Shown here piece by piece: positions 16,681 through 25,925 of a DNA stretch of 64,000 bases. The notes under the pieces were generated by a model. The model did not search any database and had not been told where the DNA came from. It saw only the letters and a list, made by a program, of their open reading frames with translations. Source of the stretch: Peptoniphilaceae bacterium (lineage in GTDB: Bacteria; Bacillota; Clostridia; Tissierellales; Peptoniphilaceae); contig JASLJE010000047.1 in the NCBI GenBank assembly GCA_030152565.1, positions 4,063 through 68,062 on the forward strand, read 5' to 3'. Position numbers and translations under genes: made by a program. Numbering within the stretch: position 1 is the first letter of the stretch; the number at the start of each line of letters is the position of its first letter.

Positions 16681-17367
16681 TTAGTAACCCATAAAGTTAT
16701 CTAATTTAATATTAGTTTTTTCAATTCCTAAATCTTCTAGCTTTCCGCTGATAAAGTTGTTCATGCCTGGGGAACCAGCTATTAAGTATTCTGCTTCATT
16801 TTGGTTTTCCTTAGCATAAGCTTCAATCTTATCAGTGAATTCATTTCTATCTGAAACAAAGTGAAAATCTAAATTGTCCATATCATTTATAATGTTTTTG
16901 AAAGTGTCTTCATAGGCAAATTCTCCTCTGTCATCAGAGTAAAGAACTGTAATATGATTGTCCACATTATCTTTTTGTAGGTGTCTTAAGATTGATCTTA
17001 TTGGAGTAATACCAATACCACCAGCCATGATAAATGATTTTTTATATTCTGGATGTATGTTAAAGTTTCCTAGAGGGTTAGCCATCAAAATGCTATCTCC
17101 TGGTTTTAATTCTAATAAAGCACTCTTATAAGCTGAACAAGTTTCTTCTATTCTTGTTGTAGCCATGATAAATCCATCTTCCATGGATGATGCTATACTA
17201 AATATTCTAAAGTCTTTTTCACCCTCTGGTAAATTTGCATCTTTTAACTTGAACATTGCATGTTGACCTGCACCCCAAGTTAAGCCTTCACTTGGTTCAA
17301 ATATAAAACTGTAAGTATCAGATGTTTCCTTAATTATTTCTCTAAGCTTTAATTCGTTAAAATTCAT
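16681..17367 (-). CDS. FAD/NAD(P)-binding oxidoreductase of the ferredoxin-NADP reductase superfamily
   Basis: A 228-aa flavoprotein. The FAD-binding barrel has the motif RIFSIAS (RxYS type, about residues 54-60). The NAD(P) domain has AGGIGITPIRSILRHL (about 111-126) and AGSPGMNNF near the end. The last residues are FMGY, an aromatic C-terminus as in this superfamily. There is no attached 2Fe-2S or other electron-carrier domain, so a separate partner is needed. It diverges from hutU and precedes hutI, but no step of histidine breakdown needs such an enzyme. The substrate is unknown. Confidence 0.85.
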   Translation of the reverse strand: MNFNELKLREIIKETSDTYSFIFEPSEGLTWGAGQHAMFKLKDANLPEGEKDFRIFSIASSMEDGFIMATTRIEETCSAYKSALLELKPGDSILMANPLGNFNIHPEYKKSFIMAGGIGITPIRSILRHLQKDNVDNHITVLYSDDRGEFAYEDTFKNIINDMDNLDFHFVSDRNEFTDKIEAYAKENQNEAEYLIAGSPGMNNFISGKLEDLGIEKTNIKLDNFMGY

Positions 17368-17398
17368 ATAAGTCTCCTTTCATCTCGCCTATGATAAC

Positions 17399-17404
17399 AT
17401 TATA
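17399..17404 (-). promoter_or_regulatory. -10 box of the reductase-hutI promoter
   Basis: A perfect TATAAT on the minus strand, about 32 bases before the reductase start codon. The -35 region is poor (TTTTGT), suggesting an activator or a weak promoter. The short inverted repeat TGATA-N6-TATCA (17392-17407) spans it. Confidence 0.55.
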
Positions 17405-17460
17405 TCATTTTATTCTAAAATACAAAATATATTCATTATTTTTTATTAAACTTTTTATAG

Positions 17461-17466
17461 TATAAT
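17461..17466 (+). promoter_or_regulatory. -10 box of the hutU operon promoter
   Basis: Perfect TATAAT 28 bases before the hutU start, leaving a very short leader. No good -35 box is visible at the proper distance (ATTTTT), so positive control is possible. Confidence 0.6.
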
Positions 17467-17494
17467 AGAATAAAGCATGCAAAGGAGGATTCAA

Positions 17495-19513
17495 ATGAAA
17501 GAATTTAACGGATGTATTAATTTGGAAAATGGACTACCTGAAAAAAAGGAGTTCATAGAGGGGATTAGAAGAGCTCCAGATAGGGGCTTTAGACTAAGTG
17601 AGAATCAGACAAGAACGGCATTAAAAAATGCCTTAAGATATATTCCACAAGACTACCATGAAGAATTAATTCCTGAGTTTTTAGAGGAATTAACCCAGTA
17701 TGGCAGAATATACGGCTATAGGTTTAGGCCAGAGGGAAGAATCTACGGAAGACCTATAGATGAGTATAAGGGAAAGTTTTTAGAGGCCAAGGCCTTTCAA
17801 GTAATGATAGACAATAACTTGGACTTTGAAGTAGCCCTATATCCATATGAGCTAGTAACCTATGGTGAGACAGGATCTGTTTTGCAAAACTGGATGCAGT
17901 ATCTTCTAGTTAAACAATACCTAGAAAACATGGAAGAGGACCAAACCTTGGTTATCCAATCAGGTCATCCCTTAGGACTTTTTAAGTCTAGAAGGAATTC
18001 TCCTAAAGTGATAATAACTAACGCCCTTATGATAGGGATGTTCGATAATATAGAAGACTGGGAAGTAGCAGAACAAATGGGGGTTGCCAACTACGGTCAA
18101 ATGACAGCTGGTGGTTGGATGTATATAGGACCTCAAGGAATAGTTCATGGAACCTATAATACAATCTTAAATGCAGGTAGGATGAAGTTGGGACTTAAGG
18201 AAGATGAGGACCTGGCAGGTAAGTTATTTGTAACATCAGGCCTGGGAGGCATGAGTGGAGCCCAAGGTAAGGCTGCTGAAATAGCTGGAGCAGTAGGAAT
18301 TATAGCTGAGGTTGATAAGTCTAGGATAATGACTAGATATGACCAAGGTTGGATTTCTAGAGTATCAGATGACCTGGATGAAGTATTTAACTGGACAGAA
18401 GAAGCCTTGAAAAATAAAGAGGCCCTATCCATAGCCTACCATGGAAATATTGTAGATCTTTTAGCCTATGTTGTTGATCACAATATAAATATTGATCTTT
18501 TATCAGACCAAACCTCCTGCCACAATGTTTACAATGGAGGCTATTGTCCTGTAGGCATAAGCTTTGAAGAGAGAACAAGAATGTTGGCTGAGGACCCAGC
18601 TGGTTTTACCAAGCTAGTTGACCAAACTTTAAGAAAGCACTTTGATTTAATAAAAATCCTAACAGATAGGGGAGTATACTTCTTTGACTATGGAAACTCC
18701 TTTATGAAGGCTATTTATGATTCAGGTGTTAAGGAAATTTCTAAAAATAAGATAGATGACAAGGATGGTTTTATTTGGCCTTCCTATGTTGAAGATATAA
18801 TGGGGCCTATGTTATTTGACTATGGTTATGGACCATTTAGGTGGGTATGCCTAAGTGGAGACCATGAAGACCTGGTAAAGACAGACCATGCAGCCATGGA
18901 ATGTATAGACTATACTAGGCGTTATCAAGACAGGGATAATTATAACTGGATAAGAGATGCAGAAAAGAATAAACTAGTAGTGGGTACTGAGGCTAGGATT
19001 CTTTACCAAGATGCAGAAGGAAGAGTTAAGATAGCCCTTAAATTTAACGAAATGGTTAGAAAAGGAGAGGTTGGCCCTATTATGTTAGGCAGGGACCATC
19101 ACGATGTATCTGGAACAGATTCACCATTTAGAGAAACTGCTAATATTAAAGATGGATCCAATGTTATGGCCGACATGGCTGTCCAATCATTTGCTGGAAA
19201 TGCTGCCAGAGGTATGAGCTTGATAGCCCTACACAATGGTGGAGGAGTAGGTATTGGAAAATCAGTCAACGGCGGTTTTGGACTAGTTTTAGACGGAAGT
19301 GAGAGGGTTGATGAAATCATAAGACTATCTCTTACTTGGGATGTTATGGGGGGAGTTGCCAGAAGAGCTTGGGCTAGAAATGAAAATTCCATATCTACGG
19401 CAAAAGACTTTAATGACAAGAATGAGTCCAGCCATATAACTATACCCTACCTAGCAGATGAAGATTTAATAGATAAATTTATGAAAGAAGAGGAAGAAGT
19501 GTGGAAAAAATAA
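17495..19513 (+). CDS. hutU: urocanate hydratase (long form)
   Basis: Converts urocanate to imidazolonepropionate using tightly bound NAD. Urocanase signatures are visible: FVTSGLGGMSGAQ, the DQTSCHNVYNGGYCPVGISF block, and NGGGVGIGKSVNGGFG. At 672 aa it belongs to the longer form seen in anaerobes rather than the roughly 555-aa Pseudomonas type. The start at 17495 is preferred over an ATG 18 bases earlier because AAAGGAGG (17481-17488) lies between them at the right distance. The 3' end overlaps hutH by 13 bases. Confidence 0.96.
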   Translation: MKEFNGCINLENGLPEKKEFIEGIRRAPDRGFRLSENQTRTALKNALRYIPQDYHEELIPEFLEELTQYGRIYGYRFRPEGRIYGRPIDEYKGKFLEAKAFQVMIDNNLDFEVALYPYELVTYGETGSVLQNWMQYLLVKQYLENMEEDQTLVIQSGHPLGLFKSRRNSPKVIITNALMIGMFDNIEDWEVAEQMGVANYGQMTAGGWMYIGPQGIVHGTYNTILNAGRMKLGLKEDEDLAGKLFVTSGLGGMSGAQGKAAEIAGAVGIIAEVDKSRIMTRYDQGWISRVSDDLDEVFNWTEEALKNKEALSIAYHGNIVDLLAYVVDHNINIDLLSDQTSCHNVYNGGYCPVGISFEERTRMLAEDPAGFTKLVDQTLRKHFDLIKILTDRGVYFFDYGNSFMKAIYDSGVKEISKNKIDDKDGFIWPSYVEDIMGPMLFDYGYGPFRWVCLSGDHEDLVKTDHAAMECIDYTRRYQDRDNYNWIRDAEKNKLVVGTEARILYQDAEGRVKIALKFNEMVRKGEVGPIMLGRDHHDVSGTDSPFRETANIKDGSNVMADMAVQSFAGNAARGMSLIALHNGGGVGIGKSVNGGFGLVLDGSERVDEIIRLSLTWDVMGGVARRAWARNENSISTAKDFNDKNESSHITIPYLADEDLIDKFMKEEEEVWKK

Positions 19514-21033
19514 TAATAGATGGAAGTAATTTAACCTTAGAAGATGTAATAAATGTAGCTAGAAAAGACTATCTAGTAGAGATAGATAAAAGCGCCATAG
19601 AAAAGGTTGAAAGATCAAGAAAAATAATAGATAACATTGTGGACAACCAAAAGGTTGTCTATGGTGTAACTACAGGATTTGGATCCTTATGTAACATGTC
19701 TATAAGCAAGAGAGATACCAAGCAATTACAAGAAAACCTTATTAGGTCCCATGCCTGTGGCTTTGGTGAAGAATTTAATAGGGAAACTGTAAGGGCTATT
19801 ATGCTTATAAGAATAAACTCCCTAATCAAGGGTTATTCTGGTATTAGGTTGGAGACTATAGAAACTCTTTTGGCCATGTTAAATAAGAAGGTTCATCCTA
19901 GTATTCCAGAAAAGGGTTCTCTAGGAGCTTCTGGAGACTTGGCTCCTCTAGCCCATATGGTCCTACCTATGATAGGTCTTGGAGAAGCTGAATATGATGG
20001 AGTTATCTATGAGGGAATTTTCGCCATGAGAGAGGCGGGAATAGAACCTATTCAATTAGATGCCAAGGAAGGTCTAGCCCTAATAAATGGAACTACAGTA
20101 TTAACAGCTGTAGGTACCCTAGTTCTATATGATGCTATCCAATTGGAAAAGCATGCAGATATTATTAGTGCCTTGACCATGGAAGCTCAAAGGGGAATAA
20201 TTGATGCCTTTGATGAAAGACTTCATGTAATAAGACCCCATAAGGGACAAATAAAGACAGCAGAAAATATCAGAAAATTAACAGAAGGTTCAGAATATGT
20301 GACAGCCCAAGGAGAACTTAGAGTTCAAGATCCTTACTCCTTAAGATGTATTCCACAAGTGCATGGAGCAACCAAGGATTCCCTATACTTTTTAAAGGAA
20401 AAGGTTGAAATAGAGATAAATTCAGTTACAGATAACCCTATAGTTACCTTGGAGGGAGATGTTATTTCTGGTGGTAACTTCCACGGAGAACCTATGGCCA
20501 TACCATTTGACTATATGGGAATTGCCATAGCAGAAATTGGTAATATTTCTGAAAGAAGGCTGGAAAGATTAATAAATGGTCAATTAAGTGATCATCCATC
20601 ATTCTTAGTTAAGCATATGGGACTTAATTCAGGCTTTATGATAACTCAATATGCAGCAGCATCTCTAGTGAGTGAAAATAAGGTTTTAGCCCATCCAGCA
20701 TCAGTAGACTCTATACCTTCTAGTGAAAACCAAGAAGATATAGTAAGTATGGGAACTATAGCAGCTAGAAAGGCTAGGGACATAACTGATAATGTTAGCA
20801 GGGTTTTAGCTACAGAATATATGGCAGCCTGCCAGGCCCTAGACTTTAGAGATAAGATGACCATGGGTAGGGGAACTAAGATTGCCTATGAAGAGTTTAG
20901 AAAATACAATAGATTTATAGAAAATGACAAGGACATAGAAATGTACAGGGAATTGGATGATGCCAGCCTTACTATCTATTCCAATCAAATAGTAGAAAAA
21001 ATAGAAAAAGAACTTAATATAGAATTATTCTAA
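19501..21033 (+). CDS. hutH: histidine ammonia-lyase
   Basis: First step of histidine degradation, releasing ammonia and urocanate. The self-forming MIO cofactor triad is A143-S144-G145 in SLGASGDLAPLAH. Other conserved parts are YGVTTGFGSL and the SSENQEDIVSMG block. Length (510 aa) is normal. The start is GTG inside the end of hutU, so translation is probably coupled. Confidence 0.97.
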   Translation: MEKIIIDGSNLTLEDVINVARKDYLVEIDKSAIEKVERSRKIIDNIVDNQKVVYGVTTGFGSLCNMSISKRDTKQLQENLIRSHACGFGEEFNRETVRAIMLIRINSLIKGYSGIRLETIETLLAMLNKKVHPSIPEKGSLGASGDLAPLAHMVLPMIGLGEAEYDGVIYEGIFAMREAGIEPIQLDAKEGLALINGTTVLTAVGTLVLYDAIQLEKHADIISALTMEAQRGIIDAFDERLHVIRPHKGQIKTAENIRKLTEGSEYVTAQGELRVQDPYSLRCIPQVHGATKDSLYFLKEKVEIEINSVTDNPIVTLEGDVISGGNFHGEPMAIPFDYMGIAIAEIGNISERRLERLINGQLSDHPSFLVKHMGLNSGFMITQYAAASLVSENKVLAHPASVDSIPSSENQEDIVSMGTIAARKARDITDNVSRVLATEYMAACQALDFRDKMTMGRGTKIAYEEFRKYNRFIENDKDIEMYRELDDASLTIYSNQIVEKIEKELNIELF

Positions 21034-21042
21034 GGAGTAAAA

Positions 21043-21957
21043 ATGAACAAGATTGTACAGTCAATACCTAATTTTAGTGAAGGCAGGGACCTGGAAAAAG
21101 TTGAGAGAATAGTTGATTCAGTTAGAAATATTAAAAATGTTAAGCTGGTAGACTACTCTTCAGACCACGACCATAATAGGTCAGTAATAACTCTTTTGGG
21201 AGACCCTGACCAAATAGTATTAGCCCTAACCAGACTAGCTGAAAAAGTAGCTGAAGAAATAGACATGACCAAGCATGAAGGAGCCCATCCTAGAATGGGA
21301 GCCTTGGATGTGGTGCCTATAGTTCCTGTAAAGGGAGTTACCATGGATGATTGTGTTGAATATGCCAATCAAGTGGGAGAAAATATAGGTAGTTTAGGAA
21401 TTCCTGTATACATGTATGAATATGCTGCCAAGGATCCATCAAGAAAGAACTTGGCCAAGGTTAGAAAGGGACAATATGAAGGATTTTTTGAGAAAATAGA
21501 AGAAGAGGACTGGAAGCCTGACTATGGTCCAGATAAAATGAATGCTAAATCTGGAGCTACTGCAGTATCTGCCAGAGAACATTTAATAGCCTTTAACGTA
21601 AACTTAAATACTGACAAGTTGGAAATAGCAGACGCCATAGCTAAAAAGGTTAGACATATAGGGGGCGGTTTAAGGTTTGTTAAGGCCATGGGAGTATTCT
21701 TAGAAGATAGAAACCAAGCCCAAGTATCCATGAACCTGGTAAACTATAAAAAATCATCTATCTATCAAGTTGTTGAAATGATAAGAATGGAAGCTCAAAG
21801 ATATGGTGTTAGTGTGGCTGGAACTGAAGTTATAGGCCTTCTACCTATGGATGCCTTGATTCAATCAGCAGAATACTATTTACAAATTGAAGATTTTAAG
21901 TTGGATCAAGTTTTAGAAACCAGATTATTGGAAGGAGATGACCATGAAGCTAATTAA
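21043..21957 (+). CDS. ftcD: glutamate formimidoyltransferase
   Basis: Transfers the formimino group of formiminoglutamate to tetrahydrofolate, giving glutamate. The N-terminal domain type is clear from SIPNFSEGRD, DHDHNRSVITLLG and HEGAHPRMGALDVVPIVP. At 304 aa it is a stand-alone transferase without the cyclodeaminase domain that is fused in mammals; that activity is the next gene. With hutI this gives the folate route of histidine breakdown instead of the formamide (HutG) route. Confidence 0.95.
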   Translation: MNKIVQSIPNFSEGRDLEKVERIVDSVRNIKNVKLVDYSSDHDHNRSVITLLGDPDQIVLALTRLAEKVAEEIDMTKHEGAHPRMGALDVVPIVPVKGVTMDDCVEYANQVGENIGSLGIPVYMYEYAAKDPSRKNLAKVRKGQYEGFFEKIEEEDWKPDYGPDKMNAKSGATAVSAREHLIAFNVNLNTDKLEIADAIAKKVRHIGGGLRFVKAMGVFLEDRNQAQVSMNLVNYKKSSIYQVVEMIRMEAQRYGVSVAGTEVIGLLPMDALIQSAEYYLQIEDFKLDQVLETRLLEGDDHEAN

Positions 21958-22573
21958 TCTAGACTATAGTGCTTATATGGATGAGTTGTCTTCCAAGTCT
22001 CCAGCTCCAGGTGGCGGATCAGTATCTGCCATCAGTGCTGGCCTGGCTGTATCTCTTTTCCAAATGGTTATAAACCTATCTATTGACAAGAAGGGTTATG
22101 AAGAACACAGGAATCTCTACGAAGACTTAAGAGATAGGTCTGAGGCCTATAAGGACTTTTTCACCAGGGCTGTTGATGATGATAGTGAAGCTTTTAATGA
22201 CGTTATAAGGGCCTTTAGGATGGCCAAGGAAAGTGAAGAGGAAAAGAAACTTAGGTCCAAGGCTATTCAAGAAGGCTATAAGCATGCGGCAGATGTTCCT
22301 TTTGAAGTAGGAAAAAAAGCCTATGAATTTTATGACTTTTTAGAAGCTTTAGTTGAAAAGTGTAATGAAAATTCCATAACAGATATAGCTGTAAGTGGCC
22401 TTCAATTAAGAGCGGCCCTATATGGTGCCTTTTATAATGTGAGAATTAATCTGACTTCTATTAAGGATGAGGAATATGTTAAGCTAAGACTAGGACAGAT
22501 GGAAGAAATGGAAGAAAACTTAGTAAGAAGAGAAAGAGAATTGATGGCAAAAATTGATGAAATAATGAAATAG
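21944..22573 (+). CDS. fchA: formimidoyltetrahydrofolate cyclodeaminase
   Basis: Cyclises formimino-THF to methenyl-THF and releases ammonia. A helical protein with the family N-terminus SKSPAPGGGSVSAISAGLAV (about residues 17-36). The ATG at 21944 is chosen because GAAGGAG (21931-21937) is six bases upstream; the ATG at 21938 touches the ribosome binding site. It starts inside ftcD, so the two are probably translated together. A terminator follows and ends the operon. Confidence 0.93.
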   Translation: MKLINLDYSAYMDELSSKSPAPGGGSVSAISAGLAVSLFQMVINLSIDKKGYEEHRNLYEDLRDRSEAYKDFFTRAVDDDSEAFNDVIRAFRMAKESEEEKKLRSKAIQEGYKHAADVPFEVGKKAYEFYDFLEALVEKCNENSITDIAVSGLQLRAALYGAFYNVRINLTSIKDEEYVKLRLGQMEEMEENLVRRERELMAKIDEIMK

Positions 22574-22593
22574 ATCGCTTGGCGGTCTTTTTT
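22573..22593 (+). terminator. terminator of the hutUH-ftcD-fchA operon
   Basis: Six-bp stem GATCGC / GCGGTC (one G-U pair) with a short loop and six Ts, immediately after the fchA stop. Confidence 0.75.
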
Positions 22594-22609
22594 CATAGAA
22601 GGGAGAAGT

Positions 22610-23341
22610 ATGGATATTGATAAAATTGTAGACATGATAGTAGAATCGGACAATATAGTATTTTTTGGTGGGGCAGGAGTCTCTACAGAAAGTGGAGTGC
22701 CTGATTTTAGATCGGCAACAGGCCTATACAATCAACAAAATGACTCAGGCTATTCGCCAGAGTATATGTTGAGCCATGATTTTTTAATTGATGACAATGA
22801 GGGCTTTAGTAATTACTACAAGGAAAATCTAATCCTTCCCGAAGTTAAGCCCAATATAACCCACCATGTTCTAGCTGAACTGGAAAGAAGGGGAAAGTTA
22901 AAGGCCATAGTAACTCAGAATATAGATGGACTTCACCAGATGGCAGGTTCTAAAAATGTCTTGGAAATTCACGGTAACCTAAGGGATCACTACTGTATGT
23001 CTTGTGGTAAAAGATATCCTCAAGAAGAAATCCTAACCAAGAAGGGGGCAGTCTATTGTGACTGTGGAGGATTTATAAGACCGGATGTTGTCCTGTATGG
23101 AGAAATGTTACCAGAACACGTGGTAGGACAGGCTGTTGAGGCCATAGCCCAGGCTGATGTCTTAATAATAGCAGGGACATCCTTAGTAGTTTATCCAGCT
23201 GCCAGCTTTATAAGATATTATAGGGGACACAAGTCTATTATGATAAATAAGGAAGTGACAGGGGGAGACAGTTTTGCCAACTATGTAATCCACGATAGTT
23301 TGGGCAAGGTCTTTGATAAGATAGATGAAAGGCTGGGCTAA
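22610..23341 (+). CDS. NAD-dependent protein deacylase of the sirtuin family
   Basis: Sirtuins remove acyl groups from lysines using NAD. Visible motifs: GGAGVSTESGVPDFRS (NAD-binding, about residues 19-34), TQNIDGLHQ, catalytic H in EIHGNLRD, zinc cysteines CMSC and YCDC, and GTSLVVYPAA. Length (243 aa) fits CobB/SrtN-type bacterial sirtuins. It stands 17 bases behind the hut terminator, so read-through may feed it. A GNAT acyltransferase follows, but no shared substrate is evident. Confidence 0.94.
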   Translation: MDIDKIVDMIVESDNIVFFGGAGVSTESGVPDFRSATGLYNQQNDSGYSPEYMLSHDFLIDDNEGFSNYYKENLILPEVKPNITHHVLAELERRGKLKAIVTQNIDGLHQMAGSKNVLEIHGNLRDHYCMSCGKRYPQEEILTKKGAVYCDCGGFIRPDVVLYGEMLPEHVVGQAVEAIAQADVLIIAGTSLVVYPAASFIRYYRGHKSIMINKEVTGGDSFANYVIHDSLGKVFDKIDERLG

Positions 23342-23388
23342 AAAAGTTTTATATTCCCCAGCTTGGCTATAATAAGTTGGGGGGATTT

Positions 23389-23868
23389 ATGACAAGACTA
23401 AGAATTGTGAATAGTAAGAATATGGACCAGGTAGTAGGTCTTACAGTTGAAAATTATCAAAAAAACTATATTGAAAGCAATACAGAAAGTATATTAGAAG
23501 CCTATGGGGCCCTAATTGAAGATAGTAAGGCCTATCCTTATGCCATTTATGAAGAAGATGTTTTAATTGGCTTTACCATGATTAGTTATGATAAAATCCA
23601 TGAGGAAGATCCAGAGGTGGCTTCTAAGTCCTATTGTATTAGAAGTTTTATGATAGATAAAAATTATCAGGACAAGGGCTGGGGCAGGGAGGCTTTTGAA
23701 GAAATCTTAAGCTTTATCCAGGGCCAACCCTATGGAGGGGCAGACCTGGTATGGCTGTCCTATAAGGCTGATAATGAGGTAGCCAAGGAAATGTATTTTG
23801 ACTTTGGCTTTGAAGAAATAAAAGATCTCTACTATGGAGAAAACATAGCAGTGAAAAAAATAAGATAG
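23389..23868 (+). CDS. GNAT family N-acetyltransferase
   Basis: A 159-aa GNAT fold: IGFTMISYD (beta 4), SFMIDKNYQDKGWGREAFEEIL containing the acetyl-CoA loop (Q/RxxGxG type), and a C-terminal NEVAKEMYFDFGFEEI block. The similarity resembles spermine/spermidine acetyltransferases of the BltD/PaiA type, but the substrate cannot be read from sequence. TATAAT at 23368-23373 lies 16 bases before the ATG, implying a very short leader. The ATG is chosen over an in-frame TTG 12 bases earlier. Confidence 0.85.
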   Translation: MTRLRIVNSKNMDQVVGLTVENYQKNYIESNTESILEAYGALIEDSKAYPYAIYEEDVLIGFTMISYDKIHEEDPEVASKSYCIRSFMIDKNYQDKGWGREAFEEILSFIQGQPYGGADLVWLSYKADNEVAKEMYFDFGFEEIKDLYYGENIAVKKIR

Positions 23869-23891
23869 GAGAAAACTCCTATCTTTTTTAT
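23862..23891 (+). terminator. bidirectional terminator between GNAT and dehydrogenase genes
   Basis: Perfect ten-bp stem AAGATAGGAG / CTCCTATCTT with an AAAA loop and Ts on the plus-strand side. On the minus strand it is followed by a run of seven Ts, so it can serve the convergent gene too. Confidence 0.88.
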
Positions 23892-23901
23892 GGTTTTATT
23901 T

Positions 23902-24858
23902 TTATAACTTAACTATGTTTTTTTCCTTGCCTTCAATAAAGGATATGGTATTGTCAAAGGCTATATGGGCCCTTCTAACCATGGATTCCTCTGTTAAATA
24001 AGCTACGTGAGGGGTTAAAAGAGTATTTTTAGAAGATAGAAGGCAGTAGTCTGTTGGTATAGGTGGTTCCATATCAAATACGTCAATTCCTGCAGCTGCA
24101 ATTCTTTCTTCATTTAAGGCTTGGGCTAGAGCCTTGTTATCCACTATTGGGCCTCTGGAACAGTTTATTAGAATAGCATCTTCTTTCATATGAGAAATTT
24201 TTTCTTCATCTAAAAAGTTTACTGTGTGGTCATTTAAAGGTAGGTGGATGGACACAATATCAGATTTTTCAAGAACTTCTTCTATTGGATAATATGTAAT
24301 TCCCATGTCTAAGGCCTCTTGTTTTTCACTTCTAGAATAGGCGATTACATCAGCTCCAAAGGCTTTAAAAAGTTTTGCAGTTTCCAGGCCAATATTACCT
24401 GTACCTATAATGCCTACAGTTTTACCCTTGATTTCCTTGCCTTTAAATTCGCCAGATAATTTTTGGTTTCTAGTTCCAAAATCTCCAGAGTTAATTTTTC
24501 TATAGATATTTAAGCAAAGGCCAATAACAAGTTCTGAAACACTTGTATTTGAATAGCCAGAAGCATTACAAACCTTGATGTTTTTTTCCTTGGCCATGGA
24601 AACATCCACATGGTCAAAGCCTGTGAAGGCAACATTTATTAATTTTAATTGATCATTATCAGCAAAGGCTTCAGCCGGATAAGGATTATTGGCTATCATG
24701 ACAATGTCAGCATTTTCACTTCTTTTTTTTAGTTCAGCCACATCTGTAGTCTTGTCAGAATAGTAGACAAAATCATGGCCCATGGCCTCTAGTTTTTCCT
24801 TGTAGGAAATAATTAATTCTTCTTTTACATTTAATGGTTCTATTAACTTTATTAGCAT
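23902..24858 (-). CDS. D-2-hydroxyacid dehydrogenase family protein
   Basis: NAD-dependent dehydrogenase (318 aa) of the D-lactate/phosphoglycerate dehydrogenase superfamily. The Rossmann motif GIIGTGNIGLETAKLF, the catalytic arginine region NCSRGPIVDNKAL, the glutamate region AGIDVFDMEPPI and the histidine in LLTPHVAYLT are present. The exact substrate (2-oxoacid, hydroxypyruvate or other) is unknown. ATG 24858 is chosen because GGAGG lies five bases upstream; an earlier ATG at 24870 precedes the ribosome binding site. Confidence 0.88.
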   Translation of the reverse strand: MLIKLIEPLNVKEELIISYKEKLEAMGHDFVYYSDKTTDVAELKKRSENADIVMIANNPYPAEAFADNDQLKLINVAFTGFDHVDVSMAKEKNIKVCNASGYSNTSVSELVIGLCLNIYRKINSGDFGTRNQKLSGEFKGKEIKGKTVGIIGTGNIGLETAKLFKAFGADVIAYSRSEKQEALDMGITYYPIEEVLEKSDIVSIHLPLNDHTVNFLDEEKISHMKEDAILINCSRGPIVDNKALAQALNEERIAAAGIDVFDMEPPIPTDYCLLSSKNTLLTPHVAYLTEESMVRRAHIAFDNTISFIEGKEKNIVKL

Positions 24859-24914
24859 CTTAACCTCCATATATTATCTTTCTAGTCTATTATATATGAA
24901 AAAGAGAAAGTTTC

Positions 24915-24934
24915 ATATACAAAAAAATGTATAT
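24915..24934. repeat. inverted repeat in the divergent dehydrogenase/corA promoter region
   Basis: Perfect 7-bp arms ATATACA and TGTATAT separated by six As. It lies five bases before a TATAAT (24939-24944); a second TATAAT is at 24951-24956. It could be an operator for either gene. Confidence 0.5.
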
Positions 24935-24973
24935 TGTTTATAATATAGGGTATAATTAGTTAAAGGAGTAACT

Positions 24974-25915
24974 ATGATTAGATATTATACAGTGAGTGAA
25001 AATAGGTTAAAAAAAATTGATAACATAGATGATAATGAGGGTCTATTATGGATTCATTTGACCAATCCTGATAAGGAAAACATCGATTGGCTAGTAGATA
25101 GGTATGAGATCCCCAGGGACTATATAACATCGGCCCTGGACGAAGATGAGGTGGCAAGAACAGAGCATTTGACTACCAAGCTAAAGCATAAGCTTTTGAC
25201 CTTTACCTATCCTAAGAAAATTGAAAAAGACAAATTTATTACAAGATTATTGTCTATAACCTTATTAGAGAATATTATTATAACTACTTCTCTAGATGAA
25301 CCAAGTATTATAGAGCCCATTACAGACAATAAGTTTACATATATAAAAACTATAGACAGTAGTATGGACTTAGTAATTGAAATTATATGGTTGATAACCC
25401 ATGAATTTCTAGGCTATATACACCAAATAAAAGAAATGCAAGAGTCCATAGGTAGCAATTTATCAAGATCAACAGATTCAAATACCTTGATAAACCAATC
25501 TAATTTAATAAAGTCTACCATCTACTTTGATTATGGTTTAAGAGGCAATAAGAGAGTTTTGGAAATACTTAGAAAACAGGCCTTGGACAATAAATCACTT
25601 AAGTTTGAAGCTATAAAAGATATTGATATCGAAAATGAGCAGGCCTTGGTTAGAAATAAGCAGCAGCAAGAAATAATTGAAAGCATAGGAGATATTAACT
25701 CATCTATTATTTCAAATAACTTAAATATTGTAGCTAAAATTATGACATCCCTATCAATCCTTATGACCATACCTACTATAATTTCAGGTATCTGGGGAAT
25801 GAATGTGGAGTTGCCATTTTTAAACCATGAATATAGTTTTACAATTATTATGTCTATAACATTTTTATTAATGTTTATCTGTTATAGGGCACTAAAAAGA
25901 CACGACTTTTTATAG
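24974..25915 (+). CDS. CorA family divalent cation transporter
   Basis: CorA proteins are pentameric Mg2+ (or Co2+/Ni2+) channels. The protein (313 aa) has a large cytoplasmic alpha/beta and helical domain and two C-terminal transmembrane segments (about 250-275 and 285-305). The pore signature GMN is at the first segment's end, in ISGIWGMNVELPF. The ion cannot be determined from sequence. It has AAGGAG before its start and is 10 bases upstream of a lipoprotein gene, so the two may be cotranscribed. Confidence 0.9.
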   Translation: MIRYYTVSENRLKKIDNIDDNEGLLWIHLTNPDKENIDWLVDRYEIPRDYITSALDEDEVARTEHLTTKLKHKLLTFTYPKKIEKDKFITRLLSITLLENIIITTSLDEPSIIEPITDNKFTYIKTIDSSMDLVIEIIWLITHEFLGYIHQIKEMQESIGSNLSRSTDSNTLINQSNLIKSTIYFDYGLRGNKRVLEILRKQALDNKSLKFEAIKDIDIENEQALVRNKQQQEIIESIGDINSSIISNNLNIVAKIMTSLSILMTIPTIISGIWGMNVELPFLNHEYSFTIIMSITFLLMFICYRALKRHDFL

Positions 25916-25925
25916 GGGGAAAATT

